42,522 nucleotides of DNA, from the NCBI RefSeq assembly GCF_001424105.1, contig NZ_LMQH01000014.1:1-42522 (forward strand), read 5' to 3'. This DNA comes from Chryseobacterium sp. Leaf394 (GTDB taxonomy: Bacteria; Bacteroidota; Bacteroidia; Flavobacteriales; Weeksellaceae). Shown piece after piece: positions 27,646 through 37,400 of the stretch. A model generated the notes under the pieces. That model did not search any database, had not been told where the DNA came from, and worked only from the letters and a program-made list of their open reading frames with translations. Every line of letters begins with the position of its first letter. Position 1 is the first letter of the stretch. The translations under genes and the position numbers were made by a program.

Positions 27646-28821
27646 TTATGGGTGTAAATCCTGAAATTTGGCTTTTTCTGTCTCCGGCTTACCAAAAATC
27701 TTCTGAAAAATCTGCTTTCCATAGCTGTAAATTATATAGTAAAACAACGTTACTGAAAAATATTTTACATCAAATTCTATTTTATGCCAATCACCAACAA
27801 TAAATTGTCTGATTAATCCCCAAACGTAAAAAGGGTAATCTAAAATCGCGGCATAATTATATCTGATTTCGTAATAAGAAAAAGAGATCACGAAAAACAG
27901 ATTAAAGACTCCATAAAGAAATAGGAAATAATGGATGTAGTTTTTTGAGTTGAAAAAGGAAAAAGGATGCTTAAGAAAGTCATTCACTTTTTTACCTGAT
28001 TTGTCCAGTAAGTTAGCTACTCCTGTCAAGTCGCTTAGTAGCCAATATCCATCTGATCTTATAAAAGGAAGTATCTGAATAAAACACATATAGACCAATA
28101 CTTTACTGAATGCAACAAAAAAATCATTCCCAGTGTAAGTTCCGGCGATGTAAAATACCAGCACAAACCAAAGCTGCATGTAAATACCTGCAAGATTTGC
28201 AATTACTTTCTGTTGTTTTGTTGCATGCCACACTGCACTGATGTTGGAGTAGAAAACCGGATAAAGGATATAAATTCCAAAACCGATGCCCCCATTCTTG
28301 TCTGTAAATCTTCTGCAAGCCGCCACATGACCGAACTCGTGAAATAGAATTGTTACAAAATAAAGAGCAAAGGTATAAATAATTGATACTGAAAAATTTC
28401 CATTATTGTTTGTGCTTGCATCAAAAAAGATATTATAAACTGAAAATATAGTAAGTGAAGAAAACGCAATCCAGAATAATGGCGGATAAAATAAAAAACT
28501 GATAAGTTGAGATATTGTACCGGCTGTTTTTTCAGGAATTAGAATTTTTTCAAACAGGAGAAAACTCTTCTTTTTGTTATTTAAATCAAATTTCTTTAAA
28601 AGTTCTGTACTGTAATATGTGAAATCTTCCTCAGAATGAACCTCTTGGGTGTATTCATTGTAAAGATCTGTGGCCTGAGAATAATTTTTAGCCCGAGCGA
28701 GTGCGAGCATGACGGTTTTTACTTCTTCGTCGATATCGAAAAAGCTGTTGTCGATTTCCATTACATAATTACCATTTTTCGTTTTGGTAAAAACAGGCTG
28801 GGCACCAAGCAGATTCATCAT
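27646..28821 (-). CDS. Membrane M50-family peptide zinc metalloprotease with RRE/PqqD-like N-terminus
   Basis: From the ATG at 28821 the product is 391 residues. Residues 1-85 are soluble and look like a PqqD-type RiPP recognition element: a short beta start (NYVMEIDNSFFDI) followed by three helices (EEVKTVMLALAR, ATDLYNEYT, FTYYSTELLKKF). The rest is a multi-pass membrane protein with the zinc motif HEFGH (about 161-165) and the second metal-ligand segment IRSDGYWLLSDLTG (about 255-268). This pairing is typical of YydH-like peptide metalloproteases found in RiPP clusters. It probably cuts the leader from, or exports, the peptide encoded at 29743-29928. It starts 30 nt behind the ComQ-like gene. 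An in-frame TTG at 28824 precedes tandem ATGs. Confidence 0.8.
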   Translation of the reverse strand: MMNLLGAQPVFTKTKNGNYVMEIDNSFFDIDEEVKTVMLALARAKNYSQATDLYNEYTQEVHSEEDFTYYSTELLKKFDLNNKKKSFLLFEKILIPEKTAGTISQLISFLFYPPLFWIAFSSLTIFSVYNIFFDASTNNNGNFSVSIIYTFALYFVTILFHEFGHVAACRRFTDKNGGIGFGIYILYPVFYSNISAVWHATKQQKVIANLAGIYMQLWFVLVFYIAGTYTGNDFFVAFSKVLVYMCFIQILPFIRSDGYWLLSDLTGVANLLDKSGKKVNDFLKHPFSFFNSKNYIHYFLFLYGVFNLFFVISFSYYEIRYNYAAILDYPFYVWGLIRQFIVGDWHKIEFDVKYFSVTLFYYIIYSYGKQIFQKIFGKPETEKAKFQDLHP

Positions 28822-28851
28822 CAAATAAGTTTTGAATTTTCTGTGATTGCG

Positions 28852-29667
28852 TTACTTCGTAATTTTGTTAACAAGTTTGATGCTCTCGTTTACTTCCTCA
28901 ATAATTTGGTTTAACCAGATTTTAAGTTCAGGGAAATCAATTTTTTTAGAATTCAGCAACGCTTTCTTGTATTGATCTAATGCATAAAGACTGTATTTTT
29001 CACACAATCCCGATGCGTAAAAAATGCGTTCTTCAAAACGGTCCAGATTTTCATCATTGACTAAATTTTCATCAGCAATGATTTTTCTTACATCGCTGTG
29101 AAGTAAATTCCACTGTCCGGAAGCCAGATCTTTAGCAAAATCATCAATATCATCCATCATCTGCATTCCGTTAAAAATACAGGTGAAAATATTTTTAATG
29201 TCATCATATCTGGCCTGAGCTTCGAAAAGCCAGTTCATTCCTCTAATGGGAACCAATGCAAGGTTATGCTTGTTGTAAGACATTTCTTCAAAATCAGAAA
29301 TTTCCAAAACTGGTTTTCTGATGTTGTTATATTTTTCTTTGGTAATGTAGGAGTAATACAGTTTTTCTTCTACAGCAAGATAATCCCAAAACTGATGATC
29401 AGTAGGAAATATTTGTAGTAGAGAAAAGATCGCATTTTTGTAATGTTGGTTGGATTGGGCAAAAATGTTCTCGCTGTTTTCTACCTGAGAAACCCAATCG
29501 ATATCGTTGTCAATTATTCCATCCTGTAAAAAAACAAAATTCCTGTATTCTTTTACCCCATTTTGAAATGTGGAGAATACGCTTTTGTTATCTATTTTGT
29601 ACCCTGTAGATATGATGAGTAGGAGATTTTGAAAAAGGTAAAAACCTATGCTGTTTTCATTTTTCAT
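28852..29667 (-). CDS. ComQ-like protein of class-1 isoprenoid-synthase fold, putative peptide prenyltransferase
   Basis: The 271-residue all-helical cytosolic protein has two aspartate-rich motifs at the spacing of polyprenyl synthases. A first motif QDGIID (48-53) corresponds to the DDxxD of the first helix pair with one Asp changed to Gly. A second, DDIDD (172-176), sits in MQMMDDIDDFAKDLASGQW. Prenyl synthases use both to bind Mg2+ and prenyl diphosphate. ComQ of Bacillus belongs to this fold and prenylates the Trp of the ComX pheromone. Here the gene lies 75 nt behind a precursor whose last residue is Trp, and 30 nt before a peptide metalloprotease. Prenylation of the peptide is therefore the leading idea. 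An isoprenoid biosynthesis role independent of the peptide, or a non-catalytic homologue, remains possible. Confidence 0.6.
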   Translation of the reverse strand: MKNENSIGFYLFQNLLLIISTGYKIDNKSVFSTFQNGVKEYRNFVFLQDGIIDNDIDWVSQVENSENIFAQSNQHYKNAIFSLLQIFPTDHQFWDYLAVEEKLYYSYITKEKYNNIRKPVLEISDFEEMSYNKHNLALVPIRGMNWLFEAQARYDDIKNIFTCIFNGMQMMDDIDDFAKDLASGQWNLLHSDVRKIIADENLVNDENLDRFEERIFYASGLCEKYSLYALDQYKKALLNSKKIDFPELKIWLNQIIEEVNESIKLVNKITK

Positions 29668-29694
29668 CTTATGGAGGAGGATTGGTTAAAAATA

Positions 29695-29725
29695 GAAAAA
29701 ACGAGCCCTGAAGCTCGCTTTTCTT
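29695..29725 (-). terminator. Terminator or attenuator between precursor and modification gene
   Basis: CGAGC (29702-29706) pairs with GCTCG (29713-29717), and a T run follows on the minus strand. It lies right behind the 61-codon gene. A leaky stop there would give far more precursor mRNA than enzyme mRNA, as in many peptide clusters. Confidence 0.75.
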
Positions 29726-29742
29726 TTTAGCTTATGAAAGTT

Positions 29743-29928
29743 CTACCAACCTCCACCGCTACCGTTTCCACCACCGTTTCCTGGATTCGTTGGAGGAGTT
29801 GTAGGAGGAGTTGTCGGTCCACATGGTGGCTGTGGATTGCAATTCTTAATTGTGTAGAAAGTGAACTCTTTTCTCTCTTCAAGCTGCTCGATCTTAAGAC
29901 CAGCTAATTTTTCTTTTAAATTTTTCAT
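29743..29928 (-). CDS. RiPP-type precursor peptide with Pro/Thr-Gly tail ending in Trp
   Basis: The 61-residue peptide has three parts. Residues 1-24 form a charged amphipathic leader (MKNLKEKLAGLKIEQLEERK, then EFTF). Residues 25-37 carry YTIKNCNPQPPCG with two cysteines (30, 36). Residues 38-61 are a Pro/Thr stretch followed by GNGGGNGSGGGW, with the only Trp at the very C-terminus. No signal peptide or double-Gly leader cut site is present. It has a complete promoter (TTTG, 22 nt, TATATTTG) and its own terminator-like hairpin, then the ComQ-like and metalloprotease genes on the same strand. These points support a modified, exported peptide. The final Trp is a candidate prenylation site by analogy with ComX. 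I do not recognise a named precursor family. Confidence 0.72.
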   Translation of the reverse strand: MKNLKEKLAGLKIEQLEERKEFTFYTIKNCNPQPPCGPTTPPTTPPTNPGNGGGNGSGGGW

Positions 29929-29983
29929 TGGTATGATGTTTTTAAGTTTTAAAATACGATTGGTGTATTTTTTTAACTTGATG

Positions 29984-30017
29984 CAAATATAAATACTTTA
30001 TGTAATATAAAACCAAA
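29984..30017 (-). promoter_or_regulatory. Promoter of the RiPP-like operon (TTTG-N22-TATATTTG)
   Basis: On the minus strand, TTTG (30017-30014) and TATATTTG (29991-29984) are 22 nt apart, within the Bacteroidetes range of 17-23 nt. The predicted start near 29979 gives a leader of about 50 nt. Confidence 0.65.
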
Positions 30018-30224
30018 AAATATTCATGTTTTTATTAATTTTACTTAATTTATTTTTTTAATAATATTTTAATAATTTAAATTTTAATATCACTCGCAGT
30101 TTGGTACGTAATTTATTTTAATATTTTATGTGAAATTCGTTACTTTATTCAACTTTGGATTCGACGCTGTTGTGGGTTTGTCTTCATTGTAGCCAATGTT
30201 TAAGTCATTGATTTTTAATGATTC
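30018..30224. other. Divergent intergenic region, no gene seen
   Basis: This very AT-rich stretch lies between the precursor promoter and the rpoB promoter. It holds many TTTAATA-like words and no coding frame. It may carry AT-rich upstream activating DNA for the strong rpoB promoter. Confidence 0.4.
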
Positions 30225-30256
30225 TTTGTGTATTCCGAAATTAAATTGTAATTTTG
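30225..30256 (+). promoter_or_regulatory. Promoter of the rpoB-rpoC leader (TTTG-N20-TAATTTTG)
   Basis: TTTG (30225-30228) and TAATTTTG (30249-30256) are 20 nt apart, a full match to the Bacteroidetes housekeeping consensus. The predicted start is at 30260-30262, directly before the closing stem of the leader RNA. Confidence 0.7.
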
Positions 30257-30261
30257 CAGTC

Positions 30262-30492
30262 ACTTTTGGCGCAAAAATTTGTATAAAAATTTCTAAAATA
30301 CTCTATATCAGCTCTTTCATGTCTTTTTGAAAGAGGTTTTGCTATGTTTATTTTAAAAATATTTGGCATTTCTGCCTCAAAAGTCCTTAAAAATATTTTG
30401 CATTACGCTGTGAAAAGATATACCAGCGTTGCAGTTAGAAAGATCTAGATGTAGTTTAAAGTATTGAGGTTCTTACTGTTTGCGCCAAAAAA
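30262..30492 (+). ncRNA. Structured leader RNA or independent small RNA upstream of rpoB
   Basis: A perfect 12-bp inverted repeat joins the two ends: TTTTGGCGCAAA (30264-30275) with TTTGCGCCAAAA (30479-30490). Inside, AATACT/AGTATT (30297-30302, 30460-30465) and CTATATC/GATGTAG (30303-30309, 30448-30454, one G-U) extend the stem. Three hairpins fill the core: CTCTTTC/GAAAGAG (30312-30318, 30329-30335), GGCA/TGCC (30365-30368, 30373-30376), and TGCA-ACGCTG/CAGCGT-TGCA (30399-30433). The promoter start matches the stem base. It could be an rpoBC regulatory leader or a separate RNA; a 6S-like or other known family cannot be assigned from sequence alone. Confidence 0.5.
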
Positions 30493-30579
30493 CACTTTTA
30501 CCTTTTTATTTTACTGTGCTTCTTCTCTTTCTGATATTTTTTCTAATCAAAATATTTTTTAACCTTTCTTAAAAGTTTT

Positions 30580-33500
30580 ATGAGTAAAACAACAGCTACA
30601 ACTCAGGAGAAAAGAATTAATTTCTCGTCAGCGAAAGGGAAAATCGTAACGCCTGACTTTTTGGATATCCAGATTGAGTCGTTTACAGAATTTTTCCAGC
30701 TGGACACACTTCCTGAAGACAGAACAGACGAAGGTTTGTATAAGACTTTCCAGGAGAATTTTCCTATTACAGACTCCAGAAATCAATTCGTTTTAGAATT
30801 TATTGATTATCTGGTAGATTCACCACGTTACTCAATCGATGAGTGTGTGGAAAGAGGGCTGACGTATTCAGTACCTTTGAAAGCAAGACTTAAATTGTAC
30901 TGTACAGACCCGGAACATGAAGATTTCCAGACTGTTGTGCAGGATGTTTATTTAGGTCCGGTTCCTTATATGACTCCGAGTGGATCTTTCATCATCAATG
31001 GTGCTGAAAGGGTTATCGTTACGCAGCTTCACCGTTCACCTGGTGTATTCTTCGGACAGACTTACCACGCAAACGGAACGAAATTATACTATTCAAGAAT
31101 TATCCCTTTCAAAGGATCTTGGATGGAATTTACAACCGATATCAACAGCGTAATGTACGCGTATATCGACCGTAAGAAAAAATTACCTTTAACTACATTA
31201 TTAAGAGCAATCGGTTATGAATCTGATAAAGATATTCTTCAGATTTTCGACCTTGCAGAAGAAGTGAAAGTTTCTAAAGCTGCCCTTAAGAAAGTAGAAG
31301 GAAGAACTTTGGCTGCGAGAGTATTGAACACATGGTTCGAAGATTTCGTAGACGAAGACACCGGTGAAGTTGTTTCTATCGAAAGAAACGAAATCATCTT
31401 AGACAGAGAAACTATTCTTGAAAAAGAACATTTAGATCTTATTTTGGATGCTGGTGTGAAATCTATTTTGATTCACAAAGAAAATTCAAACGAATTCTCT
31501 ATCATCCAGAATACATTGCAGAAAGACCCTACCAATTCAGAAAAAGAAGCGGTAGAATATATTTACCGTCAGCTTAGAAATGCAGATCCGCCAGATGAGG
31601 AAACTGCAAGAGGAATTATCGAAAAATTATTCTTCTCTGAGCAGAGATATTCATTAGGTGAAGTAGGACGTTACAGATTAAACAAAAAGTTAGGTCTTAA
31701 TATCCCAACTACTACTGAGGTTCTTACAAAAGAAGATATCATTGCGATTGTAAGACACTTAATTGAATTGGTAAACTCCAAAGCTGAGGTTGATGATATT
31801 GACCACTTATCAAACAGAAGAATTAAAACTGTTGGTGAGCAGTTGGCAGGACAGTTCGGTGTAGGTCTTTCAAGAATTGCAAGAACGATTAAGGAGAGAA
31901 TGAACGTTAGAGATAACGAAATCTTTACTCCGCTTGATCTTGTTAATGCTAAAACTTTAACATCAGTAATTAACTCATTCTTTGGTACCAACCAGCTTTC
32001 TCAGTTCATGGACCAAACCAACCCGCTATCAGAAATCACGCACAAGCGTAGACTTTCTGCCCTGGGACCTGGTGGTTTATCAAGAGAAAGAGCAGGTTTC
32101 GAGGTACGTGACGTTCACCATACTCACTATGGTAGAATTTGTCCTATCGAAACTCCTGAAGGACCAAACATTGGTTTGATTTCATCTTTAGGTATTTATG
32201 CTAAAATCAACAGACTTGGTTTCATCGAAACTCCGTACAGAAAAGTAGAAGCTGGTAAAGTAGCATTAAACGATGCACCGGTTTACTTAAATGCAGAAGA
32301 TGAAGAAGATAAAGTAATTGCACAGGCAAACGTAGAATTGGATGACAGCGGAGCGTTCCTTACAGACAGAATTATTGCCCGTCTTGACGGTGATTATCCT
32401 GTAGTAGAGCCTTCTGAAGTTAACTTAATCGACGTTGCGCCAAACCAGATTTCCGGTATTTCAGCTTCATTGATTCCGTTCCTGGAACATGATGATGCGA
32501 ACCGTGCATTGATGGGATCCAACATGATGCGTCAGGCAGTTCCGTTGTTGAAGCCACAGGCTCCAATCGTTGGTACAGGGCTTGAGCAGCAGGTTGCAAG
32601 AGATTCAAGAATTTTGATCAATGCTGAAGGTACAGGTACTGTAGAGTATGTAGATGCTGACAGAATCGTAATCAAATATGACAGAAGCGAAGACGAAGAT
32701 TTAGTACAGTTTGAGTCTGCTACTAAAACATATAAACTGACTAAATTCAGAAAAACCAACCAAAGTACTACCATTACATTAAGACCAAACGTAAGAGTAG
32801 GTGATGTGGTACAGAAAGGTCAGGTTCTTTGCGACGGTTACGCAACCGAAGACGGAGAATTGGCTTTAGGTAGAAACTTAGTGGTAGCCTTCATGCCTTG
32901 GAAAGGATACAACTTTGAGGATGCAATTGTAATCAACGAAAAAGTTGTGCGTGAAGACTGGTTTACTTCAATCCACGTGGATGAGTATTCTCTTGAAGTT
33001 CGTGATACCAAATTAGGTATGGAAGAACTGACAGCAGATATTCCAAACGTATCTGAAGAAGCTACAAAAGATCTTGATGAGAACGGAATGATCAGAATCG
33101 GTGCTGAAGTGAAGCCTGGTGATATCATGATCGGTAAGATTACTCCAAAAGGAGAATCAGATCCTACTCCGGAAGAAAAACTTCTTAGAGCAATCTTTGG
33201 TGACAAAGCCGGTGATGTGAAAGATGCTTCATTAAAAGCAGATTCATCATTAAGAGGTGTTGTAATCAATAAAAAGCTGTTCTCAAGAAACATCAAAGAC
33301 AAAAAGAAGAGAACTGAAGAAAAACTGAAGCTTGAAGAGATTGAAAATACTTACAAAGCAAGGTTTGACGAGTTGAGAAATACTTTAATTGAAAAATTAA
33401 ATACACTTGTCGGAGGTAAAACTTCTCAGGGAGTAACCAACGACTTGGATGAAGAAATCATTGGTAAAGGAACTAAATTTACCCTGAAACTTCTTCAGTC

Positions 33501-34398
33501 CGTAGAAGATTATGTAAACGTCAGCGGTTCAGACTGGACGGTTGATAACGATAAGAATGAACTGATCAAACAGTTGATTCACAACTACAAAATCAAATTC
33601 AACGATATCCAAGGGGTTAAAAACCGTGAGAAATTTGCAATTTCTATCGGTGATGAACTTCCGGCAGGTATCATGAAACTGGCTAAAGTTTATATCGCTA
33701 AAAAACGTAAACTGAACGTTGGAGATAAAATGGCAGGTCGTCACGGTAACAAAGGTATCGTTTCGAGAATCGTCCGTCAGGAAGATATGCCGTTCCTTGA
33801 AGACGGAACACCGGTTGATATCGTATTGAATCCACTTGGGGTACCTTCACGTATGAACATCGGACAGATCTACGAAACAGTTCTTGGATGGGCTGGTCAG
33901 AAACTGGGAATGAAGTTCGCTACACCAATTTTCGACGGTGCTACTCTTGATCAGATCACTGAGTACACTGAGAAAGCAGGAGTTCCTAAATTCGGTCACA
34001 CTTACCTTTATGATGGTGGTACAGGAGAGAGATTTACTCAGGCTGCGACAGTAGGTATTATCTATATGTTGAAACTTGGACACATGGTAGATGACAAAAT
34101 GCACGCACGTTCTATCGGACCTTATTCACTGATTACTCAGCAGCCTTTAGGAGGTAAAGCTCAGTTTGGTGGACAGCGTTTCGGAGAGATGGAGGTTTGG
34201 GCTCTTGAAGCATTTGGTGCATCAAATATCCTGAGAGAAATCCTTACTGTGAAGTCGGATGACGTGATTGGTAGAGCAAAAACTTATGAAGCAATAGCAA
34301 AAGGAGAAGCAATGCCTGAACCAGGTATTCCGGAATCTTTCAACGTATTACTTCACGAGTTACAGGGTCTTGGATTAGACGTAAGATTGGAAGAGTAA
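30580..34398 (+). CDS. rpoB: DNA-directed RNA polymerase subunit beta
   Basis: The 1272-residue beta subunit forms, with beta', the catalytic core of RNA polymerase. The rifampicin pocket is wild type: [20 protein letters not shown] at 472-491, with Asp478, His488 and Ser493 at the positions of E. coli D516, H526 and S531. The [20 protein letters not shown] and [14 protein letters not shown] segments are conserved, as is the C-terminal [19 protein letters not shown] clamp region. A Lys-rich insertion around 905-1010 ([18 protein letters not shown]) is of the type seen in Bacteroidetes. rpoC follows after 96 nt. The ribosomal genes rplJ-rplL, which usually precede rpoB, are absent here; instead a divergent peptide cassette and a ~320-nt leader occupy the upstream side. 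Confidence 0.99.
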   Translation: MSKTTATTQEKRINFSSAKGKIVTPDFLDIQIESFTEFFQLDTLPEDRTDEGLYKTFQENFPITDSRNQFVLEFIDYLVDSPRYSIDECVERGLTYSVPLKARLKLYCTDPEHEDFQTVVQDVYLGPVPYMTPSGSFIINGAERVIVTQLHRSPGVFFGQTYHANGTKLYYSRIIPFKGSWMEFTTDINSVMYAYIDRKKKLPLTTLLRAIGYESDKDILQIFDLAEEVKVSKAALKKVEGRTLAARVLNTWFEDFVDEDTGEVVSIERNEIILDRETILEKEHLDLILDAGVKSILIHKENSNEFSIIQNTLQKDPTNSEKEAVEYIYRQLRNADPPDEETARGIIEKLFFSEQRYSLGEVGRYRLNKKLGLNIPTTTEVLTKEDIIAIVRHLIELVNSKAEVDDIDHLSNRRIKTVGEQLAGQFGVGLSRIARTIKERMNVRDNEIFTPLDLVNAKTLTSVINSFFGTNQLSQFMDQTNPLSEITHKRRLSALGPGGLSRERAGFEVRDVHHTHYGRICPIETPEGPNIGLISSLGIYAKINRLGFIETPYRKVEAGKVALNDAPVYLNAEDEEDKVIAQANVELDDSGAFLTDRIIARLDGDYPVVEPSEVNLIDVAPNQISGISASLIPFLEHDDANRALMGSNMMRQAVPLLKPQAPIVGTGLEQQVARDSRILINAEGTGTVEYVDADRIVIKYDRSEDEDLVQFESATKTYKLTKFRKTNQSTTITLRPNVRVGDVVQKGQVLCDGYATEDGELALGRNLVVAFMPWKGYNFEDAIVINEKVVREDWFTSIHVDEYSLEVRDTKLGMEELTADIPNVSEEATKDLDENGMIRIGAEVKPGDIMIGKITPKGESDPTPEEKLLRAIFGDKAGDVKDASLKADSSLRGVVINKKLFSRNIKDKKKRTEEKLKLEEIENTYKARFDELRNTLIEKLNTLVGGKTSQGVTNDLDEEIIGKGTKFTLKLLQSVEDYVNVSGSDWTVDNDKNELIKQLIHNYKIKFNDIQGVKNREKFAISIGDELPAGIMKLAKVYIAKKRKLNVGDKMAGRHGNKGIVSRIVRQEDMPFLEDGTPVDIVLNPLGVPSRMNIGQIYETVLGWAGQKLGMKFATPIFDGATLDQITEYTEKAGVPKFGHTYLYDGGTGERFTQAATVGIIYMLKLGHMVDDKMHARSIGPYSLITQQPLGGKAQFGGQRFGEMEVWALEAFGASNILREILTVKSDDVIGRAKTYEAIAKGEAMPEPGIPESFNVLLHELQGLGLDVRLEE

Positions 34399-34494
34399 TA
34401 AGACAAGAGACGCATAGACATGAGAGAAGAGACAATTGTACAATCAAAGTCTCAAATCTCAAATCTCTTAATCTTTAAATCTAAAAATAAAAAA
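34399..34494 (+). other. rpoB-rpoC spacer with hairpin and heptamer repeat
   Basis: GAGAC (34429-34433) pairs with GTCTC (34449-34453) around the palindrome ATTGTACAAT (34435-34444). TCTCAAA repeats of seven bases (34450-34467) and then TTAATCT-like words lead to the rpoC start. This could be an RNA-processing or translation-tuning spacer. Confidence 0.5.
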
Positions 34495-37400
34495 ATGTCA
34501 AATAAAAATAAATCAAGTAGATTTAATAAAATAACCATCGGTTTAGCTTCTCCTGAGTCCATTTTACAGGACTCAAGAGGGGAGGTTTTAAAACCGGAAA
34601 CCATTAACTACAGAACGCACAAGCCTGAAAGAGACGGTTTGTTCTGTGAAAAAATCTTCGGTCCTATCAAAGATTACGAATGTGCTTGTGGTAAATACAA
34701 GAGAATCCGTTACAAGGGGATCGTTTGTGACCGTTGTGGTGTAGAGGTTACGGAGAAAAAAGTACGTAGAGAAAGAATCGGACACATCGGTTTGGTTGTT
34801 CCTATCGCGCACATTTGGTATTTCCGTTCTTTACCAAACAAAATAGGTTACCTTTTGGGTATTCCTTCCAAGAAATTAGATATGATCATCTATTACGAGA
34901 GATATGTTGTTATTCAGCAGGGTATCGCTAAGAAATTAGATGGTTCTGATTTTGACGATAAGGAGTTCCTTACAGAAGAAGAATACCTTGATATCATGGA
35001 AACTCTTCCTGTAGAAAACCAGTATCTTGATGATTCAGATCCTAACAAATTCATCGCCAAAATGGGTGCTGAAGCTGTTGAGGAATTGTTAAAGAGAATC
35101 GATCTTGATGCTTTATCTTTCGATTTGAGACACAAAGCTCACAACGAAGGTTCAAAACAAAGAAGAACTGAAGCTCTGAAAAGATTGAACGTTGTAGAAG
35201 CACTGAGAGGTGCCAATACAAGAATGATCAACAGACCGGAGTGGATGATTATGCGTGTGCTTCCGGTTATCCCACCAGAATTGAGACCATTAGTTCCGTT
35301 GGATGGAGGACGTTTCGCAACTTCTGACTTAAATGACCTTTACAGAAGAGTAATTATCAGAAATAACCGTTTGAAGAGATTATTGGAGATCAAAGCTCCT
35401 GAAGTAATCCTGAGAAACGAGAAGCGTATGCTTCAGGAATCTGTAGATTCATTATTTGATAATACAAGAAAATCTTCTGCAGTAAAATCTGAATCAAACA
35501 GACCGTTGAAATCACTTTCAGATTCATTGAAAGGTAAACAGGGTCGTTTCCGTCAGAACTTATTGGGGAAAAGGGTAGATTACTCTGCGCGTTCGGTAAT
35601 TGTTGTAGGTCCAAACTTACAGCTTCACGAATGTGGTATTCCTAAAGATATGGCAGCTGAGCTTTACAAACCGTTTATCATCAGAAAACTGATCGAAAGA
35701 GGAATTGTAAAAACAGTAAAATCTGCCAAAAGAATTATCGACAGAAAAGAACCTGTAGTTTATGATATCTTAGAAGGTGTAATGAAAGGTCACCCTGTTT
35801 TACTGAACAGAGCACCTACTTTGCACAGACTGGGTATTCAGGCTTTCCAGCCTAAGATGATCGAAGGTAAGGCAATCCAGTTACATCCATTAGTAACAAC
35901 AGCATTCAACGCCGATTTTGATGGTGACCAGATGGCGGTACACTTACCGTTAGGCCCTGAGGCAATTTTGGAAGCTCAGTTATTGATGTTGGGTTCTCAG
36001 AACATTTTGAACCCTGCAAACGGTTCTCCAATTACGGTACCATCTCAGGACATGGTTCTTGGTCTGTATTTCATGACCAAAGAATTAAGCTCTACTGAAG
36101 ATATGAAAGTATTGGGTGAAGGTCTTGCATTCTATTCTCCGGAAGAAGCAGAAATCGCTTATGCTGAAGGCAGAGTTTCATTGAACGCTAAAGTAAGATG
36201 TAGACTTCCAATTAAAGAAAACGGTGAAATCACTACGAAATTAACTGAAACTTCTGTTGGTAGAATCTTATTTAACCAGATCGTTCCTAAGCAGTCAGGA
36301 TATATTAATGAACTTCTTACAAAGAAATCATTAAGAAATGTAATTGGTAAAGTACTTGCCGATACAGATTTCCCTACCACTGTGAAGTTCCTCGATGCAA
36401 TGAAAGATCTAGGATATTCAAATGCATTCAAAGGAGGTCTTTCTTTCTCATTAGGTGACATCGTAGTTCCTGTTGAGAAAAAGAAAATGATCGCAACATC
36501 TATTGAAACTGTAGACGAGATCAGAGCCAACTACAACATGGGTCTTATCACAGATACGGAAAGATATAACCAGGTAATCGACGTTTGGACAAACACCAAC
36601 GCCGGATTAACTGAAATGATCATGAGCAGAATGAAAGTTGACCAGGGTGGATTCAATTCTGTATACATGATGCTTGATTCTGGTGCGAGGGGTTCTAAAG
36701 AACAGATTCGTCAGTTATCAGGGATGAGAGGTTTGATGGCAAAACCGCAGAAAGCCGGTTCTACCGGAGCGGAAATTATCGAAAACCCGATTCTTGCAAA
36801 CTTTAAGGAAGGTCTTTCGATCTTAGAATACTTTATCTCTACCCACGGTGCCCGTAAAGGTCTTGCGGATACCGCTCTTAAGACTGCCGATGCTGGTTAC
36901 TTAACGAGAAGACTGGTAGACGTTGCACAGGATGTTATCGTAACAGAAACTGACTGTGGAACATTGAGAGGTACAGAAGTTACTGCACTGAAGAAAAATG
37001 ACGAAATTGTTGAAAAAATCTCTGAAAGAATCTTAGGTAGAGTTTCATTGCATAATGTATACGATCCTGAGACAGACGAAATCATCGTTAATGCAGACGA
37101 AGTAATCAACGAAGCGTTAGCCAAGAAAGTCGAAGAGATTGGTCTTGAAGCTGTTGAAGTACGTTCACCATTAACCTGTGAGGCTAAAAAAGGTATCTGT
37201 GCTAAATGTTACGGTAGAAACCTTGCTACAGGGAAAACCATTCACATGGGTGAAGCTGTAGGGGTTATCGCTGCACAGTCCATCGGGGAACCGGGAACTC
37301 AGCTTACGTTGAGAACCTTCCACCAGGGTGGTGTATCTACCAACGTATCAGAAAATCCTGCAATTATCGCAAGAAGAGACGGTATCGTAGAATTGGATGA

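Noticed and set aside
28852..29667. Housekeeping polyprenyl synthase
   Set aside because: Short, the first Asp motif is degenerate, and it lies between a precursor peptide and a peptide protease; a dedicated modifying role fits better, though not proven.
29743..29928. Double-glycine bacteriocin or lanthipeptide precursor
   Set aside because: No GG/GA cut site at the leader end, no C39 transporter and no LanB/LanC/LanM nearby; the Gly-rich part is the C-terminal tail.
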